8,374 bases of DNA from Thermoleophilia bacterium (GCA_017882555.1 JADGPH010000024.1:1-8374), one strand, 5' to 3'; shown: positions 1-6,225, counted from the stretch's first letter. The notes: a model not told the origin generated them from the sequence alone. Translations and numbers: made by a program.

Positions 1-132
1 ACCAAGCCGACGCGGTGGACGCTCTTCGCGCGCACCTTCGTTCCCTGGCAACTGTGGCGCTTTCTCGTGCTCAACATCAAGATGATCGAGATCATCCGCC
101 GCAGCCACGGCTCTCGCACATCCAGCCACTGA
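1..132 (+). CDS. 3' end of an unrecognised protein (partial)
   Basis: The reading frame is open from the first base and ends at TGA 130-132, giving the last 43 residues of a protein that starts before the window. The tail is rich in aromatic and basic residues: an FVPWQLWRF stretch is followed by a hydrophobic, lysine-dotted segment (LVLNIKMIEIIRR), then a short polar end (SHGSRTSSH). This looks like an amphipathic or membrane-surface helix at a protein C-terminus. It holds no catalytic motif and I cannot name the family. The codon choice, with G or C at most third positions, matches the real genes of the window, which is the main reason to accept it. It points towards the minus-strand tRNA pair, so the two units converge. 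Confidence 0.6.
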   Translation, partial: TKPTRWTLFARTFVPWQLWRFLVLNIKMIEIIRRSHGSRTSSH

Positions 133-511
133 TAGGTGCTCTGTGTGTCATGCGGCGTGGTGAACTGGCCCGCGAAGGTGGGCCTGTTTATGCGCTCGGA
201 GTGCGCGCTACCGCGCTCGCCACCTCGGCGCAACGCGATCGTGCGGCTATCGGCGGCGCGGTGCGCGTACGCCCGTGGGCGATGGTCGTCGACCTCGGGC
301 GCTCCGTCTACTCCTTCTCACGCACAGCGCTTCGGCACGGCGTCGATCGTCCAGGTTGTCGTCGCGAACGAGTCGTGGTCGGTCTCGACGCCTGAACGGT
401 CGGAGCGCAGTGGGCGACGGTTCTTGATCCCCGTGTCGCTGTGACCAGAAAAGACTTTGAGTGACACCCCGGTCGCCGCGGCCAGTTGTGCCGCGACTTT
501 ACGCAACAAGA
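133..511. other. Gene-poor stretch between partial gene and tRNA pair
   Basis: No convincing gene was found in these 379 bases. The open frames on both strands have no ribosome binding site, have atypical Arg/Ser/Pro-rich composition, and resemble no family I know. A minus-strand frame at 318-521 (67 codons) is the most protein-like, but its first codons overlap the tRNA-Met terminator hairpin, which argues against translation. No repeats, tRNA fragments or transposase remnants are evident. It may be untranslated spacer or a decayed gene. Confidence 0.5.
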
Positions 512-531
512 AGCCCCGCATTAGCGGGGCT
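512..531 (-). terminator. Intrinsic terminator of the tRNA-Thr/tRNA-Met unit
   Basis: A perfect hairpin: GCCCCGC at 513-519 pairs with GCGGGGC at 524-530 around the loop ATTA, with one more A-T pair outside (512/531). Read on the minus strand it starts 9 nt past the tRNA-Met 3' end and is followed by a T-rich run (TTCTTGTT), as expected of a Rho-independent terminator. It is the cleanest terminator in the window. Confidence 0.85.
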
Positions 532-540
532 ATTAAGGAA

Positions 541-614
541 TAGCGGAGGAGGGACTCGAACCCCCGACACGCGGATTATGATTCCGCTGCTCTAACCAGC
601 TGAGCTACTCCGCC
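541..614 (-). tRNA. tRNA-Met (CAT anticodon), elongator type
   Basis: The reverse complement folds as a 74-nt cloverleaf. The acceptor stem is GGCGGAG/CTCCGCT with a G-T first pair, the D-arm contains AGCTGGTTA, the anticodon stem is GCGGA/TCCGC around the loop ATCATAA (anticodon CAT), the variable loop is GTGTC, the T-loop is TTCGAGT, and the discriminator is A. The sequence closely resembles bacterial elongator tRNA-Met rather than initiator tRNA, which would have an unpaired first position and a GGG/CCC anticodon stem. A CAT anticodon could also belong to lysidine-modified tRNA-Ile2, but the body fits Met better. CCA is not encoded. It lies 8 nt after tRNA-Thr on the same strand, so the two are almost certainly cotranscribed. 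Confidence 0.93.
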
Positions 615-622
615 CGGAAACA

Positions 623-695
623 AGCCCAGTAGCGGACTCGAACCGCTGACCCCCTCCTTACCATGGAGGTGCTCTACCAACTGAGCTAACTGGGC
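623..695 (-). tRNA. tRNA-Thr (GGT anticodon)
   Basis: The reverse complement gives a 73-nt cloverleaf. The acceptor is GCCCAGT/ACTGGGC, the D-arm contains AGTTGGTA, the anticodon stem is CCTCC/GGAGG around ATGGTAA (anticodon GGT), the T-loop is TTCGAGT, and the discriminator is T. All stems pair fully. CCA is not encoded. It is the promoter-proximal member of a tRNA-Thr/tRNA-Met pair. The same pair stands upstream of rpmG in mycobacteria, but here a terminator follows tRNA-Met directly and no rpmG is present. Confidence 0.94.
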
Positions 696-736
696 ATGGG
701 TGGGGCGAGGCCGAAAAGCGCACCGTCACCGGTGGG

Positions 737-764
737 CTTCTATGCTGGACCCGCTCCAAACCAA
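737..764 (-). promoter_or_regulatory. Possible promoter for the tRNA-Thr/Met unit
   Basis: On the minus strand a -35-like TTGGTT (764-759) and a -10-like TAGAAG (742-737) are separated by 16 nt. They lie about 40 nt upstream of the tRNA-Thr 5' end, a normal leader length for a tRNA gene. The -10 matches the consensus at only four of six positions, so this is a tentative assignment from position and sequence. Confidence 0.3.
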
Positions 765-765
765 A

Positions 766-782
766 CCCCGGCGACACCGGGG
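766..782 (-). terminator. Terminator-like hairpin upstream of the tRNA promoter
   Basis: CCCCGG at 766-771 pairs perfectly with CCGGGG at 777-782 around the loop CGACA. On the minus strand the hairpin is followed by TTTGGTTTGG, a moderately T-rich tail that also contains the proposed tRNA -35 box. No minus-strand gene lies upstream of it within the window, so if it terminates anything it would be antisense transcription from the gtrA region. It could also be a regulatory hairpin or chance in GC-rich DNA. Confidence 0.35.
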
Positions 783-884
783 CGGCGGATTCTAGCGGAT
801 GAGTTGTCGCTTCCGTGGACGTTCGAAGGACATCAGTGCGTCCATCGCCCACTTGGGTAGGACGTTTGGGGGGTCACAAATCGC

Positions 885-1304
885 ATGGGACGAACGCAAA
901 ACGGCGTGATCGGGGCCCTCATCGGCGGTGCTCCTGCCCAATTCGTGCGATTCTGCGTGGTCGGCGGCGCGGGCTACGTCACCAACCTGGTCACGTTCGC
1001 GCCGCTCGTGCACTACGCCCATACACCGACCCTCATCGCCGCATGCATCGCCTACGCCTGCGGCTGGGTCGTCGCGCTCATCGGACATCGGCATTGGACG
1101 TTCGCCCAGCGTGACGTGTCGGTCATCGGGCAAGGGCTTCGCTACCTTGTGGTCAGCGGCATCGTGCTTGGCGCCGACCTGGTGCTGCTGCAGCTGTTGG
1201 TCACGTCCGGGATCGAAGCCGTGCTCGCACAAGCGGTCGCCCTCGCGATCGTCACACCGTTGAGTTTCGGCCTTAATCGACTCTGGGCATTTGGAGCGCG
1301 TTAA
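885..1304 (+). CDS. GtrA-family four-helix membrane protein (Rv3789-like)
   Basis: This 139-residue protein fits the GtrA family (PF04138), small four-helix membrane proteins tied to polyprenol-linked sugar handling. Visible features are a QFVRFCVVGGAGYVTN entry into TM1 (about 23-42), TM2 (48-66) followed by the family's basic-aromatic HRHWTF signature (68-73), TM3 (84-104), TM4 (109-128) and a closing NRLWAF (131-136), the counterpart of the usual N-x-x-aromatic-x-F ending. In mycobacteria the GtrA protein Rv3789 lies next to dprE1; it was first proposed as a DPA flippase and later as a scaffold for the arabinosyltransferase AftA. The proximity to UbiA-DprE1-DprE2 suggests the same role here, by inference. 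It is separated by 274 bp from the next gene, so it is probably its own unit. ATG 885 was chosen; a G-run (868-873) lies 11 nt upstream, a weak ribosome site. Confidence 0.88.
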   Translation: MGRTQNGVIGALIGGAPAQFVRFCVVGGAGYVTNLVTFAPLVHYAHTPTLIAACIAYACGWVVALIGHRHWTFAQRDVSVIGQGLRYLVVSGIVLGADLVLLQLLVTSGIEAVLAQAVALAIVTPLSFGLNRLWAFGAR

Positions 1305-1578
1305 GAGATCATGAGGATTGCCCGCCAGAGGTCCTGCTCACAGCCGAGGCACAGCAGCCGTGATTAGTTTTGCCTGAGGTACGGTTTCTCGCGGGTTTCG
1401 CCGTCATGAACGTCTTGATGGCGAATGGTCCGGCCGTGGACGATGGGCACGCTGTCGAGGTCCGGACTCGACCATGCACCGTCCAACGGCGTGGAGAACG
1501 GGCACAATCGGGTGTGCGATCTCGTAATCCACATGCGGCCTCGGAAGAGCACTCGACCAATCTCACATTGACTGCGTC
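1305..1578. other. Intergenic region upstream of the DPA operon
   Basis: These 274 bp should hold the promoter of the downstream four-gene operon. I cannot assign a confident -10/-35 pair. A TTGACT lies at 1568-1573 but is only 5 nt from the chosen start, so if it were a -35 box the start of the next gene would have to be further downstream. A short hairpin (TCGAG/CTCGA around GTCCGGA, roughly 1456-1472) is visible. Frames in the region look non-coding. Confidence 0.4.
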
Positions 1579-2934
1579 ATGACGAACTATCGAAGAGGCC
1601 AGGATCCGCGCGATCACATCGACCCCGCCCTTGACGACGCATCTTTGCGCCGATCGATCGCCATTGAGCGCGAGCAACGCCGTCTCGAGCGCGAGCGCCG
1701 ACGTGCAGAGCGCGCTGCGGCTGAGAGCGGGCGGACGATGACCGTCCAACAGAGGCCGCGCCGCACGCCCCCGAGATCGATGACGCACGAGCGATCCCGG
1801 CGGAGCCGATCGGGCCCCAATTGGAGGCTGCTGCGCCGCGTCGTCCTGGCGTTTGTGGGGATCATCATCCTGCTCGAGGGCGTCTCGTATGTTCGGTTCA
1901 TGAGTCAGCCGTCGAGTGTTCCCTTCGGCGTGCGTTCGGTCGAGTGGGTTCGGGCCAACGTGAGCTCCTGGCTTGTGGACCAGATTGAGCGTCAGTACTA
2001 CTCGCTCAACGCGCCGTCAACGGGCGGCCCGCCGCTCACGGCCCTGCCGGCTGTCGGTATGGGCAGCGTCAACCTCAGCCAACTCACCGCGTCACAGTTG
2101 CCGCCGCGGATAACACCGCTGATCACACCCGCCTTGCCTGGTGAAGGGGCGTGGCGCACCACCGGGCTCAACGTGGGTGGCGGTCCCGGTGTGCTGGTGT
2201 CGACATTTCGTTCAGACCCGACGTACCCGAAAATGGTTGCCGGGGTCGCGTGGATCGATCAGCGCAAGGCGAAGGTCATGCTGATCCCTGGGCGTTATGA
2301 ACCGCCAGGCCACGGCCCGCGGGGCCCGATGCAGGTGCCCCTCGATATGCGCAGTCAGCTCCTGGCGTCATTCAATTCGGGCTTCCGATTTGAGGACATG
2401 ACCGGCGGGGAATACGCCAATGGCTATCTCTGGCGTCCATTGGTCAAGGGCATCGCGACGGCGGTCGGGTACAAGAACGGCCTCATGAACGTCATCAATT
2501 GGACCGGCGGTCCCGTGCCCGGTCCGGATGTTGCCTTTGCGCGACAGAACTTGCCGTTGATCGTCAACAACGGGGCGCCCAATCCCACCTTGAGCGACAG
2601 CGCCGTCTGGGGCACCACACTCGGAAATGCAATCCGCGTCTGGCGGTCCGGGTTGGGGATCGACAAGAAAGGCAACCTGATCTACGCCGCGGCGGATCAG
2701 CAGACAGTTGGTAGCCTTGCGAAGATACTTATTCACGCAGGCGCGGTGCGCGCGATGGAAACCGACATCAACTATGAGTGGGTCTCATTCATTAGCTACG
2801 CGGCGCCTAACGGGGGCTTGCCGAGTAAGCTGTTGAGTGGCATCGACCATGGTGGTACGCGGTACCTCAAACCGGATGATCGCGACTTCTTTGCAGTGAT
2901 TGCTCGCACTCCGGTCACCCCGAACAATGGATAG
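1579..2934 (+). CDS. Membrane-anchored phosphodiester glycosidase-like protein (NAGPA/DUF2233 type)
   Basis: 451 residues. Residues 1-85 are a very charged cytoplasmic tail with an Arg/Glu-rich, probably coiled-coil part (about 28-50). One membrane helix follows (about 88-105), then a long exported domain, so topology is N-in/C-out. The exported part carries hallmarks of the phosphodiester glycosidase fold (PF09992): FNSGFRFEDMTGGEYANG (265-282), VNNGAPNP (329-336), a VWGTTLGN segment followed by WRSGLGIDKKGNLIYA (355-370), and RAMETDINYEW (391-401), where the NAGPA family has its conserved late Asp. Family members cleave sugar-phosphodiester bonds; the substrate here is unknown. The gene overlaps the following ubiA gene by 8 nt and heads the operon, suggesting a role in polyprenyl-phospho-sugar or arabinan metabolism (inference). 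ATG 1579 has no clear Shine-Dalgarno; ATG 1738 (Met54) is an alternative that would remove the charged tail. Confidence 0.8.
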   Translation: MTNYRRGQDPRDHIDPALDDASLRRSIAIEREQRRLERERRRAERAAAESGRTMTVQQRPRRTPPRSMTHERSRRSRSGPNWRLLRRVVLAFVGIIILLEGVSYVRFMSQPSSVPFGVRSVEWVRANVSSWLVDQIERQYYSLNAPSTGGPPLTALPAVGMGSVNLSQLTASQLPPRITPLITPALPGEGAWRTTGLNVGGGPGVLVSTFRSDPTYPKMVAGVAWIDQRKAKVMLIPGRYEPPGHGPRGPMQVPLDMRSQLLASFNSGFRFEDMTGGEYANGYLWRPLVKGIATAVGYKNGLMNVINWTGGPVPGPDVAFARQNLPLIVNNGAPNPTLSDSAVWGTTLGNAIRVWRSGLGIDKKGNLIYAAADQQTVGSLAKILIHAGAVRAMETDINYEWVSFISYAAPNGGLPSKLLSGIDHGGTRYLKPDDRDFFAVIARTPVTPNNG

Positions 2935-3883
2935 CTCAGCGTCAACTGACGCCATTCATCGCACTGCGCACGGGCATGGCAGCGCTGACCTTCCGGAACC
3001 GCCCACCATGAACGTCGCCGCCGGTCTCCTGCGGACGGCCCGTCCCCGCCAATGGGCCAAGAACGTTCTGGTCTTCGCCGCGCCATTGGCCGCGGGAATC
3101 CTCGGCCATGAAGATGTGTGGTGGCGGCTAATTGTCATCTTCGTGGCATTTTGCGCCCTCTCGAGCGGTGGCTATTTCGTCAATGACGCGCTCGATGTTG
3201 ATCGGGACCGAGTCCACCCAAAAAAGCGGTTCCGTCCGATCGCCATGGGTGTGGTGTCACATTCGGCCGCGTTGGCGTCCGGCGCCGTGCTATTCGGGCT
3301 GGGATTTGCACTTGCCGCGTGGATGAATTGGCAGGTGTTGGTGATCGGCGTCGCGTATGTCGCGTTGACCGTGAGCTACAGCTCGTGGCTCAAGCACGAG
3401 CCCGTCGTGGAGATGGTGTTGCTGGCGGGTGCTTTCGTGTTACGCGCGGCTGCCGGTGGTGAGGCCGTCGGGGTCACGTTGTCGCCGTGGTTCACGGTGG
3501 TCGTCTCGTTCGGGGCATTGCTGGTGGTGGCCGGCAAGCGCTACGCCGAGCAGATGGCGCAGGGCGCCGCGAGCACGATCACGCGCCGGGTGTTGGCGTC
3601 GTACCCCCCCGGTTTTTTGCGGTTCGTCTGGGCAATGAGCGCGACGATTACGGTGACGGGCTATTGCCTGTGGGCACTGCTTCCGGGGAAGGGCCCGTTA
3701 ATCCCGGCGCCGTGGCCGGAGATCTCGATCGTTCCGTTCGTGGTCGGCATCCTGCGGTACGTAATGCTGTTGGAGGCGGGAGCTGGTGAGGCGCCCGAAG
3801 ACGTGTTCTTGCGGGATCGGGTCCTGCAGCTCAGCGGCGTGGCCTGGGTGGCGATCTACGTGATCGGTCTCTATGCGTTTTAG
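2927..3883 (+). CDS. ubiA: Decaprenyl-phosphate phosphoribosyltransferase (UbiA family, Rv3806c-like)
   Basis: An integral membrane prenyltransferase-fold enzyme expected to transfer 5-phosphoribose from PRPP to polyprenyl phosphate, the committed step to DPA. It aligns by eye with M. tuberculosis Rv3806c throughout: RPRQWAKN near residue 39, the metal-binding NDxxDxxxD motif (N86, D87, D90, D94) followed by HPKKRFRP (97-104), LKHEPVVE (about 155-162), AGKRYAE (202-208), LRFVWAMSAT, and the near-identical C-terminal EDVFLRDRVLQL. These shared blocks set it apart from menaquinone or heme UbiA enzymes. Length is 318 residues against about 302. ATG 2927 was chosen because it overlaps the upstream stop by 8 nt (coupling); TTG 2900 and ATG 3008 are other options, and ATG 3008 would leave only 11 residues before RPRQW. 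The start has no strong ribosome site. Confidence 0.93.
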   Translation: MDSSASTDAIHRTAHGHGSADLPEPPTMNVAAGLLRTARPRQWAKNVLVFAAPLAAGILGHEDVWWRLIVIFVAFCALSSGGYFVNDALDVDRDRVHPKKRFRPIAMGVVSHSAALASGAVLFGLGFALAAWMNWQVLVIGVAYVALTVSYSSWLKHEPVVEMVLLAGAFVLRAAAGGEAVGVTLSPWFTVVVSFGALLVVAGKRYAEQMAQGAASTITRRVLASYPPGFLRFVWAMSATITVTGYCLWALLPGKGPLIPAPWPEISIVPFVVGILRYVMLLEAGAGEAPEDVFLRDRVLQLSGVAWVAIYVIGLYAF

Positions 3884-5294
3884 GCGTCGTGCTGCGGTGG
3901 ACACCGATGCGCCGGACCAACTGCTCACAGGGTGGGGCCGCACCGCGCCGACACGTGCACGCGTGCTGCGACCGACGAGTCCCGCAGCCGCCGGCGCTGC
4001 GCTGTCCGAAGGATCCGAGCGCGGTGTGATCCCCCGCGGTCTCGGGCGCAGCTACGGGGACGCAGCGCAGAACGCCGGTGGCACCGTGATCTCCACCCAA
4101 GCGCTCCCGGATCGCTGTGAACTCGATCTTCAGACCGGTCGCGCGTGGGTCACTGCCGGCACCTCTCTCGGTCGGGTCATCGAGGCGGTCCTGCCACGAG
4201 GCTGGTTTCCGGCGGTCGTGCCTGGGACGCAGTTCGTCAGCATCGGCGGGGCCATCGCCAGCGATGTGCACGGCAAGAACCATCATCGTGACGGCAGCTT
4301 TTGTGGGCATGTCCGCACAATCGAGCTCGTGGTACCGGGCGGTGAGCGCGTGACCTTGACTCCGGATGGTCCCCAGGCCGACGCCTTTTGGGCAACCGCC
4401 GGTGGCATGGGTCTGACAGGCGTCACGCTGGCTGCCGAGCTGCAGCTGCGGTCGGTCACGACGGCTCAGATGCGGGTCGATACGACGCGGACCCGGGATC
4501 TGGCGCATTCGATGCAGGTGCTTCGGGAAGCCGACGCCACGGCGCAGTACACCGTCGCCTGGGTCGACCTGTTGTGCAGGGGACGTGGTCTTGGCCGGGG
4601 CGTGGTGACCGCGGGGGAGCACGCCTCGCCGGCTGAACTCGAGGCGATCGCCACCGGCGCCAGCGTTCCGCTGCCGCCGAACCGGCGCCTGGCGTCGGTG
4701 CCGATCATGCCGACTCGGGCCGGGGTATTGCATCCGCTGGCCATGCGCATGTTCAACGAGCTCTATTTCCGTGCGGCACCGGCGGAACCGTTGCAGCGGG
4801 TCGAGCCGATCTGGGGCTACTTCTTCCCGCTGGACGTGGTCGGACACTGGAATCGCCTGTACGGCCGGGCCGGAATGCTGCAATACCAATTCGTGATCCC
4901 GGATGCGGCGACCGACCGTCTGATCCCGATGGTGGATCGTGTAGTCGCTGACGGGGTTCCGATCTATCTGGCGGTGCTCAAGCGCCTGCGCGACGTCCCG
5001 GGGCCGTTGGGGTTTCCGATGCGCGGCTGGACACTGGCGCTCGACATCCCGGCGGCCGTGCGGGGACTGGGCGCCGCGCTGGATCGACTCGACACCTCCG
5101 TTGCCGAATGTGGTGGGCGCATCTACCTTGCCAAGGATTCCCGCCTGCGGGCCGAGCTGTTGCCGCGGATGTATCCGCGCCTGCCGGAGTGGCGCGCGGT
5201 GCGTGACCGGCTCGACCCAGGGCGCGTCATGCGCTCTGATCTTGACCGGCGCCTGTCGCTGGTGACCTCCGAACCCGTACGAAAGGACGCCTGA
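3873..5294 (+). CDS. dprE1: Decaprenylphosphoryl-beta-D-ribose 2'-oxidase DprE1
   Basis: FAD enzyme that oxidises C2' of polyprenylphosphoryl ribose to the 2'-keto intermediate, at the membrane surface, acting with DprE2. 473 residues. The N-terminal LTGWGRTAP (18-26), the FAD-binding RGLGRSYGD (55-63), the PGTQFVSIGGAIASDVHGKNHH block (117-138, covering the family's FAD-site His), FWATAGGMGLTG (172-183), LQYQFVIP (336-343), YLAKDSR (418-424, with the active-site Lys as K421) and MYPRLPEW all match DprE1. The residue aligned with M. tuberculosis Cys387 is Ala389, so the covalent target of benzothiazinones is absent. The start ATG lies inside the end of ubiA (11-nt overlap) with no good ribosome site, suggesting coupled translation. 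The stop overlaps the dprE2 start. Compared with the mycobacterial protein (about 461 residues) it has a slightly longer Arg-rich N-terminus and a short C-terminal extension. Confidence 0.96.
   Translation: MRFRRRAAVDTDAPDQLLTGWGRTAPTRARVLRPTSPAAAGAALSEGSERGVIPRGLGRSYGDAAQNAGGTVISTQALPDRCELDLQTGRAWVTAGTSLGRVIEAVLPRGWFPAVVPGTQFVSIGGAIASDVHGKNHHRDGSFCGHVRTIELVVPGGERVTLTPDGPQADAFWATAGGMGLTGVTLAAELQLRSVTTAQMRVDTTRTRDLAHSMQVLREADATAQYTVAWVDLLCRGRGLGRGVVTAGEHASPAELEAIATGASVPLPPNRRLASVPIMPTRAGVLHPLAMRMFNELYFRAAPAEPLQRVEPIWGYFFPLDVVGHWNRLYGRAGMLQYQFVIPDAATDRLIPMVDRVVADGVPIYLAVLKRLRDVPGPLGFPMRGWTLALDIPAAVRGLGAALDRLDTSVAECGGRIYLAKDSRLRAELLPRMYPRLPEWRAVRDRLDPGRVMRSDLDRRLSLVTSEPVRKDA
5282..5287 (+). promoter_or_regulatory. 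Ribosome binding site of dprE2
   Basis: AAAGGA ends 6 nt before the ATG at 5294. It is the clearest Shine-Dalgarno sequence in the operon and, with the TGATG stop-start junction, fixes the dprE2 start. Confidence 0.7.
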
Positions 5295-6049
5295 TGCGCG
5301 ACGCAGTTGGCCGAGTCCAATCGGTGTTGTTGGTAGGCGGGTCCTCGGAGATCGGGTTGTCGATCGTCCGACGGCTCCCGCGCACCGAGTCCGCGGTGGT
5401 GTGTCTTGCCGGGCCCGATCGTCCCGATATGGAGCGCGCTGCCGAGGCACTGCGCCAAGACGGGGTTGCTCGAGTGGAAGTCGTGGACTTTGACGCCTGT
5501 GCCGCGGGCAGCCAGGCTGAGGTCGTGACGACGGCCTTTGCCGACGAACCCGACGTGGTGATCGTGGCCGCGGGGTTCCTCGGGGATCAAGAGACCGCCG
5601 AACGGGACCCTGTCGCGGCCGCGAAGATCATCGACATCAACTTCCGAGGTCTGGTGCCGGTGTTGGTCGGGGTCGGACAACGGCTGCGCGCCCAAGGCCA
5701 CGGGACGCTGGTGGTCATGTCGACGGTCGCCGGAGAGCGTCCGCGTCGCGCGAACTACACCTATGGGGCGGCCAAAGCGGGCCTCGACGCCTTCACGCGC
5801 GGCCTGGCCGCATCGCTCGACGGATCCGGGGTGCGGGTCATCGTGGTCCGCCCGGGGTTCGTGCGCACGCGGATGACCGCACACCTCAAGCCCGCCCCCT
5901 TCAGCACGACGCCCGACAAGGTCGCCGACGCTGTCGCCAGCGCCATCGACGCTCACGCCCGGGTGATCTGGGTCCCCGGGATCTTGCGCTGGGTCATGCT
6001 GATCCTGCGGCATATGCCCGAGCGCATCTTTCGACGCTTGCCGGGGTAG
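5294..6049 (+). CDS. dprE2: Decaprenylphosphoryl-2-keto-ribose reductase DprE2
   Basis: Short-chain dehydrogenase/reductase that reduces the 2'-keto product of DprE1 to decaprenylphosphoryl-arabinose with NAD(P)H. 251 residues, close to 254 in M. tuberculosis Rv3791, and alignable from end to end: DAVGRVQSVLLVGGSSEIG (cofactor glycine motif, 15-21), VDFDA (64-68), the catalytic Ser143 in MSTVAGERPRRAN, Tyr157 and Lys161 in YGAAKAGLD, VRPGFVRTRMTAHLK (185-199), and the C-terminal WVMLILRHMPERIFRRLP with basic and hydrophobic residues, which probably holds the enzyme to the membrane. The stop of dprE1 and this ATG share one base (TGATG), and a good ribosome site precedes it, so it is the last gene of the operon. 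The matching C-terminal segment distinguishes it from generic SDR proteins. Confidence 0.96.
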   Translation: MRDAVGRVQSVLLVGGSSEIGLSIVRRLPRTESAVVCLAGPDRPDMERAAEALRQDGVARVEVVDFDACAAGSQAEVVTTAFADEPDVVIVAAGFLGDQETAERDPVAAAKIIDINFRGLVPVLVGVGQRLRAQGHGTLVVMSTVAGERPRRANYTYGAAKAGLDAFTRGLAASLDGSGVRVIVVRPGFVRTRMTAHLKPAPFSTTPDKVADAVASAIDAHARVIWVPGILRWVMLILRHMPERIFRRLPG

Positions 6050-6091
6050 GTGCGGGGCGGGCGACCTGGCGGCTCGCTGGGACCAATTTCT

Positions 6092-6104
6092 GCGTCAGTG
6101 ACGC
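6092..6104. terminator. Possible hairpin between convergent dprE2 and tRNA-Tyr
   Basis: GCGTCAGTGACGC is a 13-base palindrome that forms a 5-bp stem (GCGTC/GACGC) with a 3-nt loop. It sits midway between the dprE2 stop and the 3' end of the convergent tRNA-Tyr gene, where a bidirectional terminator would be expected. Neither side has a real T tract, so its function is uncertain. Confidence 0.35.
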
Positions 6105-6127
6105 CGGATCGATGGGGGCAAATCCAG

Positions 6128-6209
6128 TGGGGGGAGGAGGATTCGAACCTCCGAAGGCGTAGCCGACGATTTTACAGACCGTTCCCTTTGGCCGCTCGGG
6201 CATCCCCCC
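6128..6209 (-). tRNA. tRNA-Tyr (GTA anticodon)
   Basis: The reverse complement gives an 82-nt class II tRNA. The acceptor is GGGGGGA/TCCCCCC with discriminator A, the D-arm contains GCCCGAGCGGCCAAAGGGA, the anticodon loop is CTGTAAA (GTA), there is a long variable arm with CGGCTACGCCTTC, and the T-loop is TTCGAAT. The anticodon stem ACGGT/ATCGT has one G-T wobble but is otherwise paired. CCA is not encoded. The GTA anticodon separates it from class II tRNA-Leu and tRNA-Ser. Confidence 0.93.
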
Positions 6210-6225
6210 AGAGGAAAGCCTCGGA

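Noticed and set aside
541..695. tRNA pair as an attachment site for an integrated element
   Set aside because: I found no integrase gene and no repeat of a tRNA 3' end elsewhere in the window.
792..1232. 146-codon minus-strand open frame opposite gtrA
   Set aside because: It is His/Asp/Arg-rich with no motif, while the plus strand encodes a four-helix GtrA protein in the same place.
1309..1788. 159-codon minus-strand open frame across the operon's upstream region
   Set aside because: It overlaps the N-terminus of the glycosidase-like gene, has atypical composition and shows no start signal.
3831..5450. Long 539-codon minus-strand open frame opposite dprE1 and the start of dprE2
   Set aside because: It is antisense to well-supported genes, is rich in Arg, His, Pro and Gln, and has no family motifs. 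It is an artefact of high GC at third codon positions.
5123..6013. 296-codon minus-strand open frame opposite dprE2
   Set aside because: It is antisense to a clearly identified reductase, with low-complexity Asp/His/Arg composition. No ribosome site or motif supports it.
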